Source: CAADGV01 sp040290295 (GTDB lineage: Bacteria > Bacteroidota > Ignavibacteria > UBA10030 > UBA6906). From it: DNA of 64,000 nucleotides. The position numbers were made by a program, and so were the translations under genes. Below the pieces are notes generated by a model. It was not told the origin of the DNA. It saw only the letters and a program-made list of their open reading frames with translations, and did not search any database. Position 1 is the first letter of the stretch; each line of letters opens with the position of its first letter. Below are positions 7,658-15,685 of this stretch, one piece after another. The stretch spans positions 132,951-196,950 of the forward strand of contig PSMW01000002.1 of NCBI GenBank assembly GCA_040290295.1, written 5' to 3'.

Positions 7658-8980
7658 TCACGTCTTTTGCTGTTTCTTCTTTGCTGCGGGAAAGAGAATA
7701 TTGTTGAGAATAAGTCGATAGCCCGGCGAATTCTTGTGGAGTGACAGATCCGTCGGCGGGTCACCAACGGCATGCTGATAGTCTTCCGGATCGTGGCCGC
7801 CGTAGAACGTGAATGTCCCTCGCCCGAAGTTGCCGTGCAGGTACCGCACTTGGTCCATTCCCTCCTTCTCGGCAAGAATGATCACCGAGCTTTTGATGAG
7901 ACTCTTCTTGAAGTTCGTGGTTTGTCCTAAGAACCCTTTGATGACGTTGACATGATTCTGTGTCAGCATGGTGGGAACCGGATCGAACTTCGCGGAGAAC
8001 TCGAAGAGTGTGAAGTAATCCGTTTCCGGATTTTGCAAGCCCAGCACATCGCTCGGCGGCTGATCGATGTCGGAATACTCGTATCGAAGCGGGTTGCGTT
8101 CGAGCGTGAAGTTGGTGAACGCGAGCGTCTTCGAGAAATCGAGGCGCTGCTGTGCGTCGCGATCGGGCGGGTCGCCGTCGTACATAACGTCGCAGATGTC
8201 GGTGTTCTCTGCCGCGAGCGCGATATCGTAGGTATCGGTTGCCGAGCACATGGCGAACATAAACCCGCCGCCTGCAATGTATTCCTTTATTTTGCGCGCA
8301 ACGGCTTTCTTCAACTCAGAGACCTTCTTGAAACCCAACTTCTTTGCTTCTTTCTCCAACATCATTTGCTGTTCGATGTACCAGCTTGCCTGAGCGAACG
8401 AGGCGTAGAACTTGCCGTACTGTCCGGTGAAATCTTCGTGGTGAAGGTGGAGCCAGTCGTACTCGTGGAGCTTGTCTGCCATGACCTCGTCGTCCCACAC
8501 TTTGTCGTAGTGGATTTCCGCGTACTCGAGTGCAAGGGTCACCGCATCGTCCCAGGGTTGAAAGCCCGGCGGAACGTACACCGCCACCTTCGGTGCCTTT
8601 TCCAGACGGATCACGTCCATGTTGTTGTCATTGCGTTGGACCTCGGCGTAGATCAGCGCAGCGTCGGCAGCAGTGATGGGCATGAACGCGACGCCGCGGA
8701 TTCTGCACTCTGCCGCAACAATCTCGTGCGCGTCGATCATGAACGATCCGCCACGATAGTTCAGCAACCAGTCGAGTTCGATACCCTTCGTGAGTGCCCA
8801 GTACGCGATACCGTACGCCTTCAAGTGGTCGGTTTGCGTCAAGTCCATGGGGATAAGAATCTTCCCTTGCGTCAACGCCTGCATTGCGACCAAGATCATC
8901 AATCCGCACAACCCCAGCAAGCGCCGGAGGAGCGCACGTGCTGACTGCAAGCGGTGTGTTGGTGCTCTGTCCTCGATCAT
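7658..8980 (-). CDS. Conserved exported protein of Bacteroidota (often labelled asparagine synthetase B), function unknown
   Basis: A 440-residue protein with an N-terminal hydrophobic signal (about 18-38) and then KILIPMDLTQTDHLKAYGIA. From memory, close relatives in Bacteroidota and Chlorobi are widely named asparagine synthetase B. I see neither the N-terminal Cys glutaminase nor the SGGxDS ATP motif of that enzyme, so the name looks unsupported. The visible blocks are LNYRGGSF, YDWLHLHHEDFTGQYGKFYA, GGGFMFAMCSATDTYDIALA and FTFYGGHDPEDYQH. The Gly-rich block after a predicted strand resembles class-I glutamine-amidotransferase-like or ThuA-like folds; this is inference. GAGGAG is 6 bases before the ATG. 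It lies 15 bases after the TPR gene on one transcript. Confidence 0.75.
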   Translation of the reverse strand: MIEDRAPTHRLQSARALLRRLLGLCGLMILVAMQALTQGKILIPMDLTQTDHLKAYGIAYWALTKGIELDWLLNYRGGSFMIDAHEIVAAECRIRGVAFMPITAADAALIYAEVQRNDNNMDVIRLEKAPKVAVYVPPGFQPWDDAVTLALEYAEIHYDKVWDDEVMADKLHEYDWLHLHHEDFTGQYGKFYASFAQASWYIEQQMMLEKEAKKLGFKKVSELKKAVARKIKEYIAGGGFMFAMCSATDTYDIALAAENTDICDVMYDGDPPDRDAQQRLDFSKTLAFTNFTLERNPLRYEYSDIDQPPSDVLGLQNPETDYFTLFEFSAKFDPVPTMLTQNHVNVIKGFLGQTTNFKKSLIKSSVIILAEKEGMDQVRYLHGNFGRGTFTFYGGHDPEDYQHAVGDPPTDLSLHKNSPGYRLILNNILFPAAKKKQQKT

Positions 8981-8995
8981 GCTCTGCTCCTCATC

Positions 8996-10846
8996 TTACA
9001 AAGAATCTCCTCTCAACTCGCGAATGCGCTTCCGCGCCCGTTCCCCATAGAGCGATTGCGGGTAGTCTGCAAGCAGCCGCTCGTATGCAGCAAGTGCCTG
9101 CGCCTTGTCCTTCAACCGATAGTCGTACACCTCGGCGATGCTAAACTGCGCTTTGTCGAGAGCAATACTGCTTTCTTTGAATTGACTCAGCAGACGTTGG
9201 TACGTGAGCAAGGCATCGTTGTAACGCGCGGCAAGTGTTTGCAACGAGGCGATGCGAAGCAACGCGTCGTCCACGAAAAGCACTTGAGGATACTTCTCGA
9301 TCAGAAACTGTAAGGCAGTGATCGCTTCGGTGTATTTCTTTTGGCGTGCAAGAAAGTCGGCACGGGCAAACTCTTTCAGCGGCGCAGGCGCCGTGAGCGT
9401 GTTCTCTTGGAGGAACGCGAGCAAGAGCAGTGCGTCGTTCGCGTAATCGGCTTTGAGATTGGTGCTGACGGCTTCGAGAGTCTTGAGCGCTTCACTGAAA
9501 TTGCCGTTGAAGTACTGTACCTCCGCGAGCCTATAGGTTGCTTCGTCCTGCTGGTCGGGCGTAGCGTTCGGCGCGGCGATAACGGTGCGAAACCATTGCA
9601 TTGCCCCGGTCGTGTCTCCTTTTGCCGTCAACACCTCGCCGATCTTGATCGCAGCGTCGTATTGGAGTGCGGGAACGGAAGACTGCTGGACTATCGTGAA
9701 CGAAGCGAGTGCTGCGTCGAGATCGAAGTAGCGGGAGTATTGAATCATGCCGATCTGGAACGCCGACCGCGCCGCAAATTCCGTATGGGGATACTCGTTG
9801 ATGATCGCGCGGAACCGTTCGATCGCGCTCGCAGAGCGCGCCTGTGATTCGGGAAGGGGCCCTTCGATGCCGGCCTGTGTCGATGCGGTATCTGACTGCA
9901 CGCTCAGCTCTTTCAGCGCAAGGGCGTAGCCGTACTTCGCATACGGCAGTCGTTGAGGAGACAACGGTGCCTCGATCGCTGCTTTGTAGGCTTCTGCCGC
10001 AATCGCGAACGCTCCCTCTTTGTATGCACGCTCAGCGAAGGCGTACAGTTCCGCTCCGCGTGCATTTGCCATGCGATCGATCGTTTTGTACACACCGAAC
10101 GCCTCTTCGTACCGCTTGCCTTCTTGCAACAACCAACCGAGGAGGCGATAGAGATTCATGTCGTTCGATTTCCGCAACGCTTCGCGAACAACGAGAATCG
10201 CTTCGTTGCGGGCTTCCTCTTTGGCGGTGAACTGTGCCATCCGGTTTTGCACGTACAACAGTTGCATCGGCGCTTGCTCGAGATAACGGAGAAACTCCGT
10301 CGTGGCTCCCGCGTAATCCATGCTCACGGCAAGCAACTGGGCAAGATCGAGCGTAAAAAGGGTGGGATCGTTGCACGCGATGCGTGCACGCTTGAAGACG
10401 GCAGCCCCTTTGTCCAATAGTCGGTGTTCCAGCAAGGAATTGGCAACGAGGCGATAGGCGTTCGGGTTCGTCGGCTCGGTTGCGATAGCCTTCTCCCAAG
10501 CGGCATCCGCCTCTCGTTCGTTTCCTGCTTGATAGAGCGCGCCGCCGAGTAGGCAGAAGAGATTTGCATCGTTGGGATACATACCGAGCCGATGTCGTAT
10601 CAACCCCGCCGCTTCGTCATATCGTTTGAGTTGCAGCAACGAACGCCGCAACCCATCGAAGTACATGTAGTTGGACGGTTCACGCGCGTACAGCTCGCGA
10701 TACAGCGTCAACGCGTTCTCGAAATCGCCCCCTTGCTCGTAACTTTGCGCCAGACGAAACTTCGCGCTCGCGTCTTGTGCCTGCATCGCAGGACAAACAA
10801 GAACGACGATGGTCATCGTCACGACTGCAACAACACGCCCGCTCAT
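8996..10846 (-). CDS. Exported tetratricopeptide-repeat protein
   Basis: A 616-residue protein with a signal sequence (MSGRVVAVVTMTIVVLVCPA, cut near MQAQ) followed almost entirely by TPR helices from about residue 30 to the end. The last 250 residues contain outer-membrane-lipoprotein-like repeats, such as SAFQIGMIQYSRYFDLDAAL, DALLRIASLQTLAARYNDAL and YDYRLKDKAQALAAYERLLA. These resemble BamD/YbgF-type TPRs. A periplasmic scaffold role is likely; partners are unknown. The ATG at 10846 has GAGG upstream. The longer frame to 10885 would run back over the region between promoter and start. The next gene follows after 15 bases. Confidence 0.82.
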   Translation of the reverse strand: MSGRVVAVVTMTIVVLVCPAMQAQDASAKFRLAQSYEQGGDFENALTLYRELYAREPSNYMYFDGLRRSLLQLKRYDEAAGLIRHRLGMYPNDANLFCLLGGALYQAGNEREADAAWEKAIATEPTNPNAYRLVANSLLEHRLLDKGAAVFKRARIACNDPTLFTLDLAQLLAVSMDYAGATTEFLRYLEQAPMQLLYVQNRMAQFTAKEEARNEAILVVREALRKSNDMNLYRLLGWLLQEGKRYEEAFGVYKTIDRMANARGAELYAFAERAYKEGAFAIAAEAYKAAIEAPLSPQRLPYAKYGYALALKELSVQSDTASTQAGIEGPLPESQARSASAIERFRAIINEYPHTEFAARSAFQIGMIQYSRYFDLDAALASFTIVQQSSVPALQYDAAIKIGEVLTAKGDTTGAMQWFRTVIAAPNATPDQQDEATYRLAEVQYFNGNFSEALKTLEAVSTNLKADYANDALLLLAFLQENTLTAPAPLKEFARADFLARQKKYTEAITALQFLIEKYPQVLFVDDALLRIASLQTLAARYNDALLTYQRLLSQFKESSIALDKAQFSIAEVYDYRLKDKAQALAAYERLLADYPQSLYGERARKRIRELRGDSL

Positions 10847-10888
10847 ACTCGATGCCTCATCAAAACTGCTCCATGGTTTTTTCAATAT

Positions 10889-10919
10889 TCAATATATCAA
10901 AAATGCATGAGGAAACCAG
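10889..10919 (-). promoter_or_regulatory. Promoter of TPR/secreted-protein operon
   Basis: On the minus strand CTG (10919-10917), 20 bases and TATATTGA (10896-10889) fit the window's promoter pattern with one mismatch in the upstream element. The surrounding 30 bases are AT-rich, unlike the rest of the sequence. It faces the dxr promoter 17 bases away. Confidence 0.5.
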
Positions 10920-10935
10920 AGATGGAAAAGCCGCC

Positions 10936-10966
10936 TTGCGCGGCATCGAGGTTTTATGTACCTTGC
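10936..10966 (+). promoter_or_regulatory. Promoter of dxr-rseP
   Basis: TTG (10936-10938), exactly 20 bases, then TACCTTGC (10959-10966). Expected transcription start is near 10970, giving a leader of about 70 bases that contains a hairpin. Confidence 0.55.
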
Positions 10967-10989
10967 TGTTGCCAAGAAGTCCACTCACC

Positions 10990-11030
10990 ATCACCAAGTG
11001 CAGAGATAACCCGCTTGGTGATTTTGTTTC
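10990..11030 (+). promoter_or_regulatory. Leader hairpin before dxr, possible attenuator
   Basis: A perfect 9-bp stem (10990-10998 with 11014-11022) with a 15-base loop runs straight into a T-rich stretch, as in an intrinsic terminator, yet lies between the promoter and the start codon. It may be an attenuator or an upstream boundary. Confidence 0.4.
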
Positions 11031-11042
11031 TTCGGATTCAGT

Positions 11043-12212
11043 GTGGCTGTGAAAAAGCCTAAGAACATAGCGATACTCGGCTCGACAGGTTCGATCGGTC
11101 GTAGCACGCTGGAAGTAGTCGCGCACTTTCCCGATCGCTTCCGAGTGACGTACCTGACGGGTCACCGCAATATCGACCTCCTGCTCGAGCAGGTACGGCG
11201 CTTTCAACCACGCGGTATCGTCGTCTTGGAAGAGTACACCGCGTCGGTGCTGCGCACATCGCTGGATGGCTCCACAGAAGTATTGGCGGGAGAAGAGGGC
11301 TTGTGGGAGATCGTCGGTCGAGAGGATGTCGATCTTGTTGTCAGCTCTTTGGTTGGGTTTGCGGGACTCCGGCCGACATTGCGTGCGATCGAAGCGAGTA
11401 AGGACGTTGCTCTCGCCAACAAGGAAGCATTGGTCGTTGCCGGCGAGATTATGATGCGCGCCGCGCGCCAGCAGGGCATTCGCTTGCTGCCTATCGACAG
11501 CGAACACAGTGCGATACTGCAATGTTTGCGCGGCGAGGACCTCAACGCGGTCGAACGCCTTATTCTCACTGCTTCAGGTGGTCCATTCCGGACGATGGCA
11601 AAGGCAGACTTCTCCACCGTAACCGTACGCGACGCGCTCAAGCATCCCACGTGGCGTATGGGCAACAAGATTACGATCGATTCCGCCACGTTGATGAACA
11701 AAGGATTGGAGGTGATCGAAGCTCACTGGCTGTTCGGCTTTCCGGCGGAGCAGATTCACGTGGTGATTCATCCCCAATCCATTATACACTCGATGGTCGA
11801 GTTCAAGGACGGGTCGATGAAAGCCCAGCTCGGCATTCCCGATATGAAGATCCCTATTCAGTACGCACTGATGTATCCCGAGCGCCCCGCTGCGCCCTAC
11901 AAGCGATTGGATTTCTCGGAGCTGCGCGAGATGACGTTCGACGAACCCGACTACGAGAAGTTCCGTTGTCTCGCGCTCGCTTTCAAGGCACTGGCAATGG
12001 GCGGTACGGCGACGACCGTGTTGAACGCTGCAAACGAGGTAGCGGTCCAGAAATTCCTCAACGAAGAAATTCCTTTTTCGTCGATCCCCCTCCTGATTGA
12101 GGAGGCGCTCGACGCACACACTCCGATTGCGCATGCATCGCTTGACGATCTCGTGCGTATCGATCGCGAAACGCGCTCGTTCGTACACGAGCTTACTGCA
12201 ACCGCTCAATAA
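11043..12212 (+). CDS. dxr: 1-deoxy-D-xylulose 5-phosphate reductoisomerase
   Basis: Second enzyme of the MEP isoprenoid pathway: NADPH-dependent conversion of DXP to MEP in the cytoplasm. The 389 residues match the family length. The N-terminal NADPH site is ILGSTGSIGRSTLEVV. The metal and substrate region contains LLPIDSEHSAILQCL and the flexible-loop block LTASGGPF. Later come HPTWRMGNKITIDSATLMNKGLE and VIHPQSIIHSMVEFKDGS, all near-invariant in DXR. The start is GTG, with another GTG two codons later that is equally possible. No strong ribosome-binding site is visible. rseP follows after 21 bases, a common pairing. Confidence 0.96.
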   Translation: MAVKKPKNIAILGSTGSIGRSTLEVVAHFPDRFRVTYLTGHRNIDLLLEQVRRFQPRGIVVLEEYTASVLRTSLDGSTEVLAGEEGLWEIVGREDVDLVVSSLVGFAGLRPTLRAIEASKDVALANKEALVVAGEIMMRAARQQGIRLLPIDSEHSAILQCLRGEDLNAVERLILTASGGPFRTMAKADFSTVTVRDALKHPTWRMGNKITIDSATLMNKGLEVIEAHWLFGFPAEQIHVVIHPQSIIHSMVEFKDGSMKAQLGIPDMKIPIQYALMYPERPAAPYKRLDFSELREMTFDEPDYEKFRCLALAFKALAMGGTATTVLNAANEVAVQKFLNEEIPFSSIPLLIEEALDAHTPIAHASLDDLVRIDRETRSFVHELTATAQ

Positions 12213-12233
12213 CTCAGGAGGGAAGGTTACGTT

Positions 12234-13538
12234 ATGGATTATTTGCTTTCGACGATCGTGATTCTCGGCGTGCTGGTGTTCGTGCACGAGTTCGGGCATT
12301 TCCTTGCCGCCAAACTCTTCGGCATGCGCGTCGATGTGTTCTCGATCGGCTTCCCGCCGCGCGCATTCGGTAAGAAGATTGGCGATACCGACTACTGCGT
12401 CTCGTGGATTCCGTTCGGCGGTTACGTGAAGATCGCTGGAATGATCGATGAGAGCTTCGACACCGACTTCGTGAACCAACCGCCACAACCGTGGGAGTTT
12501 CGCGCCAAACCGATTTGGCAACGTATGATCGTCATCTCGGCAGGCGTGATCATGAACGTGCTGCTTGCGCTGGGCATGTACAGCGGCCTCGCGTATGTTC
12601 ACGGCAAAACGGTGTACGACACGACCGAGATCGGGTTCGTGTTCGAGGGAAGCATTGCCGACTCAGCAGGGTTCCAAAAAGGGGATAGAATTCTGAGCGT
12701 GAATGGAAAACCCGTCTCCGATTGGGACGCACTTCGTCGCGCAATCTATTTGGAGAACATCGGCAGTGAGTTGGATTTCGTGGTGGAGCGAAACGGACGG
12801 CGTGTCCATCTCCGTTCGCACGGCGCGCCGCTCGATATGAAGGCGGAGACAGATTTCGGGTTGCTTCCCGCTCATTTCCTTGTGGTGGTCAAGAACGTCA
12901 CGAAAGGGTTGCCCGCTGAGCAGCTCGGCCTCCAACCCCACGATAGTATTCTGATTCTTGCCGGTAAACCTGTGCAAGCCATCCGCATCGTGGAGACCAT
13001 TCGCGCAAGCGCGGGCAAGCCGCTGACGATCGAGTGGAAGCGTGCCGATAGCGTTTTCACGGGAACGATCACGCCGACAGAAAAAGGTCTGATCGGCATC
13101 GAGTTTTCCGCGGGCTATGCCGGGCCGATCAAACGAACGGAGTACACGCTCTTCGAAGCAGTAGGTCAGGGGACCCGTGAAGTGGTACAGGTGGTTGTGG
13201 GAACAGTCTCCGGTGTAGCGAGCTTGATTCGCGGCAAGGTGTCGTTCTCCGAGTCGTTGGCAGGTCCCATCCGCATCGGCAAGTTTGCCAAAGAGTCGTT
13301 CGATGTCGGAATAGAAGTGTATCTTCAATTCATGGGGCTGCTCAGTGTGAGTCTTGCCATCTTGAACATTCTTCCTATCCCTGCACTCGATGGCGGTCAT
13401 TTGCTCTTTCTTGTCGTCGAGGGCATCATCGGGCGGGAGCTTCCGACGAAGGTCAAACTCGCCATTCAGCGGACGGGCTTCGTTCTCTTGATCATGTTCA
13501 TGGCGTTCGCGGTGTATAACGACATTCGAAATTTCTGA
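12234..13538 (+). CDS. rseP: RIP metalloprotease RseP (site-2 protease)
   Basis: Intramembrane zinc protease that cleaves membrane-anchored anti-sigma factors and signal-peptide remnants. The 434 residues show HEFGH in the first helix (about 19-23), the FGGYVKIAGM loop, two PDZ domains (about 125-290) and the third zinc ligand in NILPIPALDGGH near 385, followed by a last helix. Length and order are standard. A strong AGGAGGG precedes the ATG. It is co-transcribed with dxr. No anti-sigma factor gene was seen nearby. Confidence 0.95.
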   Translation: MDYLLSTIVILGVLVFVHEFGHFLAAKLFGMRVDVFSIGFPPRAFGKKIGDTDYCVSWIPFGGYVKIAGMIDESFDTDFVNQPPQPWEFRAKPIWQRMIVISAGVIMNVLLALGMYSGLAYVHGKTVYDTTEIGFVFEGSIADSAGFQKGDRILSVNGKPVSDWDALRRAIYLENIGSELDFVVERNGRRVHLRSHGAPLDMKAETDFGLLPAHFLVVVKNVTKGLPAEQLGLQPHDSILILAGKPVQAIRIVETIRASAGKPLTIEWKRADSVFTGTITPTEKGLIGIEFSAGYAGPIKRTEYTLFEAVGQGTREVVQVVVGTVSGVASLIRGKVSFSESLAGPIRIGKFAKESFDVGIEVYLQFMGLLSVSLAILNILPIPALDGGHLLFLVVEGIIGRELPTKVKLAIQRTGFVLLIMFMAFAVYNDIRNF

Positions 13539-13571
13539 GCTTGTGGGTTGTGCTTCTCCGCCCACACGCTC
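13537..13571 (+). terminator. Possible terminator after rseP
   Basis: An 11-position stem with one mismatch (13537-13547 with 13561-13571) overlaps the last two bases of the rseP stop codon. It lacks a clear U-tract, so it may act as a weak or factor-dependent terminator. Confidence 0.4.
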
Positions 13572-13729
13572 AGGATTGTCTCCCCTCCACCTTGCCTCGG
13601 GCTTCTTCAGGAACCCCTTTTCCACCTCCCATGCGCCTGATTCGAGAGCAAAAGGACGATCGGCCCTGTGCTGATGGGAGGCGGACGCTCACGTGAAGAT
13701 CACAGAGGGAAGATGAGTTAGCAAGCGGG

Positions 13730-13760
13730 TTGCACTCTATCGCAGTTTTTGTTATCATGT
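13730..13760 (+). promoter_or_regulatory. Promoter of the FecR/CHASE2 cyclase cluster
   Basis: TTG (13730-13732), exactly 20 bases, then TATCATGT (13753-13760). The leader to the ATG at 13812 would be about 48 bases. Together with the tight spacing downstream it probably drives the genes up to 20289. Confidence 0.5.
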
Positions 13761-13811
13761 TGCGCCAGGGGAACGATCTTCGTCCATACACATGTCAGGA
13801 AGGGGAAACTT

Positions 13812-14873
13812 ATGAAGAGCATTCTTCGATCTGTTGCCTTTGGGGGGAAAACTGCGCTACTGCTTGTTCTGCTCGTCTTTCTCGCTGCGCGCACACCAGC
13901 GCAAATCACTGTCACCACCGTTACGGCGCCGGTCAATACCCTGACGATCAACGACTTGGATTATCTGAACTCCACCACACCAAAGTGGCTGTTCACGATC
14001 ACAATGATCTCCCCGCGTACCGTGCAAGCCGTCATGACGATCAATCTCGACGTGATGTTGGCAAACGGCGAGCGCTATATCAATGCCGCGCAATTCATTT
14101 CCGAGCCGTTCACAATCGATCGGACGCGTACCGTGACAAACTTGGAATTGGGCAGAGGGCGCGGTATTCCTCAGCAAACCTATATTTTCAACAACGAGGC
14201 GAAGGCAAAGTTTTTGGAGATCGCTCTACCGAGCGGTTCGATGCCGGCCGGCAGCTATCTGTTCACCGTCAACGTGCGCGAAGTGAACGGTCCTGATTCA
14301 GACACGGAACACTTCACCTTCGTTCTCACCAATCCGTCCACGCCGGTTCTCCTTGCGCCGCAAGATGGCGAAGTCTTGACGGAAGAGTTCCCGTTGTTCG
14401 AGTGGCAGTACGACGGACCGCGTGCAACGATCGCCATTTTCGAAAAACTTCCGGGGCAGGGAAGCTTGGAAGAAACCGCCAGCGGCACGCCGCATCATAC
14501 GGCAACCATCGAAACACGCTCGTTCCGTTATCCGACCAATGCGCGGACCCTGCAACCGGGACAAACCTACGTGTGGTACGTAACGGGACTTGTAGGTGCT
14601 GCTGGTGGTACGAACATCGAACAACGCAGTGCACTGCGTTCGTTCACGATGGCGACGACACGCACCTCGTCGCTGGCGTGGTTGCTGCAGGACCTTGAAC
14701 GAGCATTGCCCGCAGCGTACAAACCGGTCTTCGATCAAATTCGTGCACAGAATCTCTCCCCTACTGGTACGTATCGCCTGAACGGCTCACCGATTTCACT
14801 CACCGAGTTGCTGCGCGTGTTGAATGAAATTCGAGCGAATCCGGAATCGGTCGGTTCTGTGGACCTACAATAA
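13812..14873 (+). CDS. Secreted protein with fibronectin-like domain, function unknown
   Basis: A 353-residue exported protein. A signal peptide (ALLLVLLVFLAARTPAQ) precedes an N-terminal domain with PRTVQAVMTINLDVMLANGE, and then a beta-sandwich resembling fibronectin type III or Ig-like folds (PSTPVLLAPQDGEVLTEEFP, FEWQYDG, YVWYVTGLV, about 175-280). The C-terminal 60 residues look helical. AAGGGGAAACTT before the ATG at 13812 decides the start. Twelve to fifteen bases separate it from the FecR gene. It is the first gene of an apparent four-gene unit ending in a cyclase. A role as an extracytoplasmic ligand or partner of that unit is inference. Confidence 0.7.
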   Translation: MKSILRSVAFGGKTALLLVLLVFLAARTPAQITVTTVTAPVNTLTINDLDYLNSTTPKWLFTITMISPRTVQAVMTINLDVMLANGERYINAAQFISEPFTIDRTRTVTNLELGRGRGIPQQTYIFNNEAKAKFLEIALPSGSMPAGSYLFTVNVREVNGPDSDTEHFTFVLTNPSTPVLLAPQDGEVLTEEFPLFEWQYDGPRATIAIFEKLPGQGSLEETASGTPHHTATIETRSFRYPTNARTLQPGQTYVWYVTGLVGAAGGTNIEQRSALRSFTMATTRTSSLAWLLQDLERALPAAYKPVFDQIRAQNLSPTGTYRLNGSPISLTELLRVLNEIRANPESVGSVDLQ

Positions 14874-14888
14874 GAAAGGGGAGCAATG

Positions 14889-15581
14889 ATGAAACACCTA
14901 CGAGGAGTTGTGAGTCTTGCGCTGCTCATCGGTGTGACAGCGCTCGGCGCAATGCCGCCGAAGGATACGGCAATCGCCGTGGTCAGCAAAGTGATTCTCG
15001 ACGTGATGCGCAAACCTGCTGAACGAGATTGGCAGCCGGCGAAGCGTGGAGAAGTGCTCGCATCAGGCGAACGTCTCCGCACGGGGGAGAAATCCATCGC
15101 GGTCATCAAGTTCAAGGACAATAGCATGCTGCGTGTGCGCGAAAAGAGTGAAGTGCTCATCGTCGGCACGCAGGAAGGGACGACCTTCTCGAAATCCACG
15201 ATGATCGAGCGCGGGGTCATCGGCTTCAACGTCAAGAAGCAAAAGCAGGGGGAGGAGTTTCGTCTCACGTCGCCCACCTCGGTAGCGGCGATTCGCGGCA
15301 CCAGCGGTCAGTTCGCCGTTTCCGATTCCAGCGACAAGCTGATTGTTCTCGAGGGCTTGGTACGGTTGCTCAACAAGAGTTCTGCACAGTCGATCGATGT
15401 TGCTGCCGGCTACACCGGTGTTTCGACACCAGACGGCAAAGTCGAATTACGTGTCTCCACACCTGAAGAGCGGCGTTCCGCTGAAGTATCGGTACAAGCA
15501 GCAGAGCAGGAAAACCGGCTCGACATCGAACTGAACGATGGGAAGGGCAATCAGAAGAAGATGGAAATCAGATACAAATAA
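14889..15581 (+). CDS. Exported FecR-domain protein
   Basis: A 230-residue protein with a signal peptide (LRGVVSLALLIGVTALGAMP) and a FecR domain: WQPAKRGEVLASGERLRTGE, SIAVIKFKDNSMLRVREKSE, then LTSPTSVAAIRGTSGQFAV, which is the diagnostic FecR block. The C-terminal 55 residues are charged. Unlike iron-signalling FecR it has no anti-sigma or membrane segment, so it belongs to the secreted FecR-like proteins often found beside CHASE2 cyclases and TPR proteins. Two adjacent ATG codons exist. The second has better spacing to AGGGGAG. A second FecR-like gene lies at 31007. Confidence 0.83.
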   Translation: MKHLRGVVSLALLIGVTALGAMPPKDTAIAVVSKVILDVMRKPAERDWQPAKRGEVLASGERLRTGEKSIAVIKFKDNSMLRVREKSEVLIVGTQEGTTFSKSTMIERGVIGFNVKKQKQGEEFRLTSPTSVAAIRGTSGQFAVSDSSDKLIVLEGLVRLLNKSSAQSIDVAAGYTGVSTPDGKVELRVSTPEERRSAEVSVQAAEQENRLDIELNDGKGNQKKMEIRYK

Positions 15582-15685
15582 CGAGCTAGCACCACAGCCC
15601 ACAAGGCTTCGTGCTGTCGGGGCTTTCGTGTGAAACCACACCCTCCGGTACAATGAATCTCGGTATGTGCGAACGCGGGCACTCG

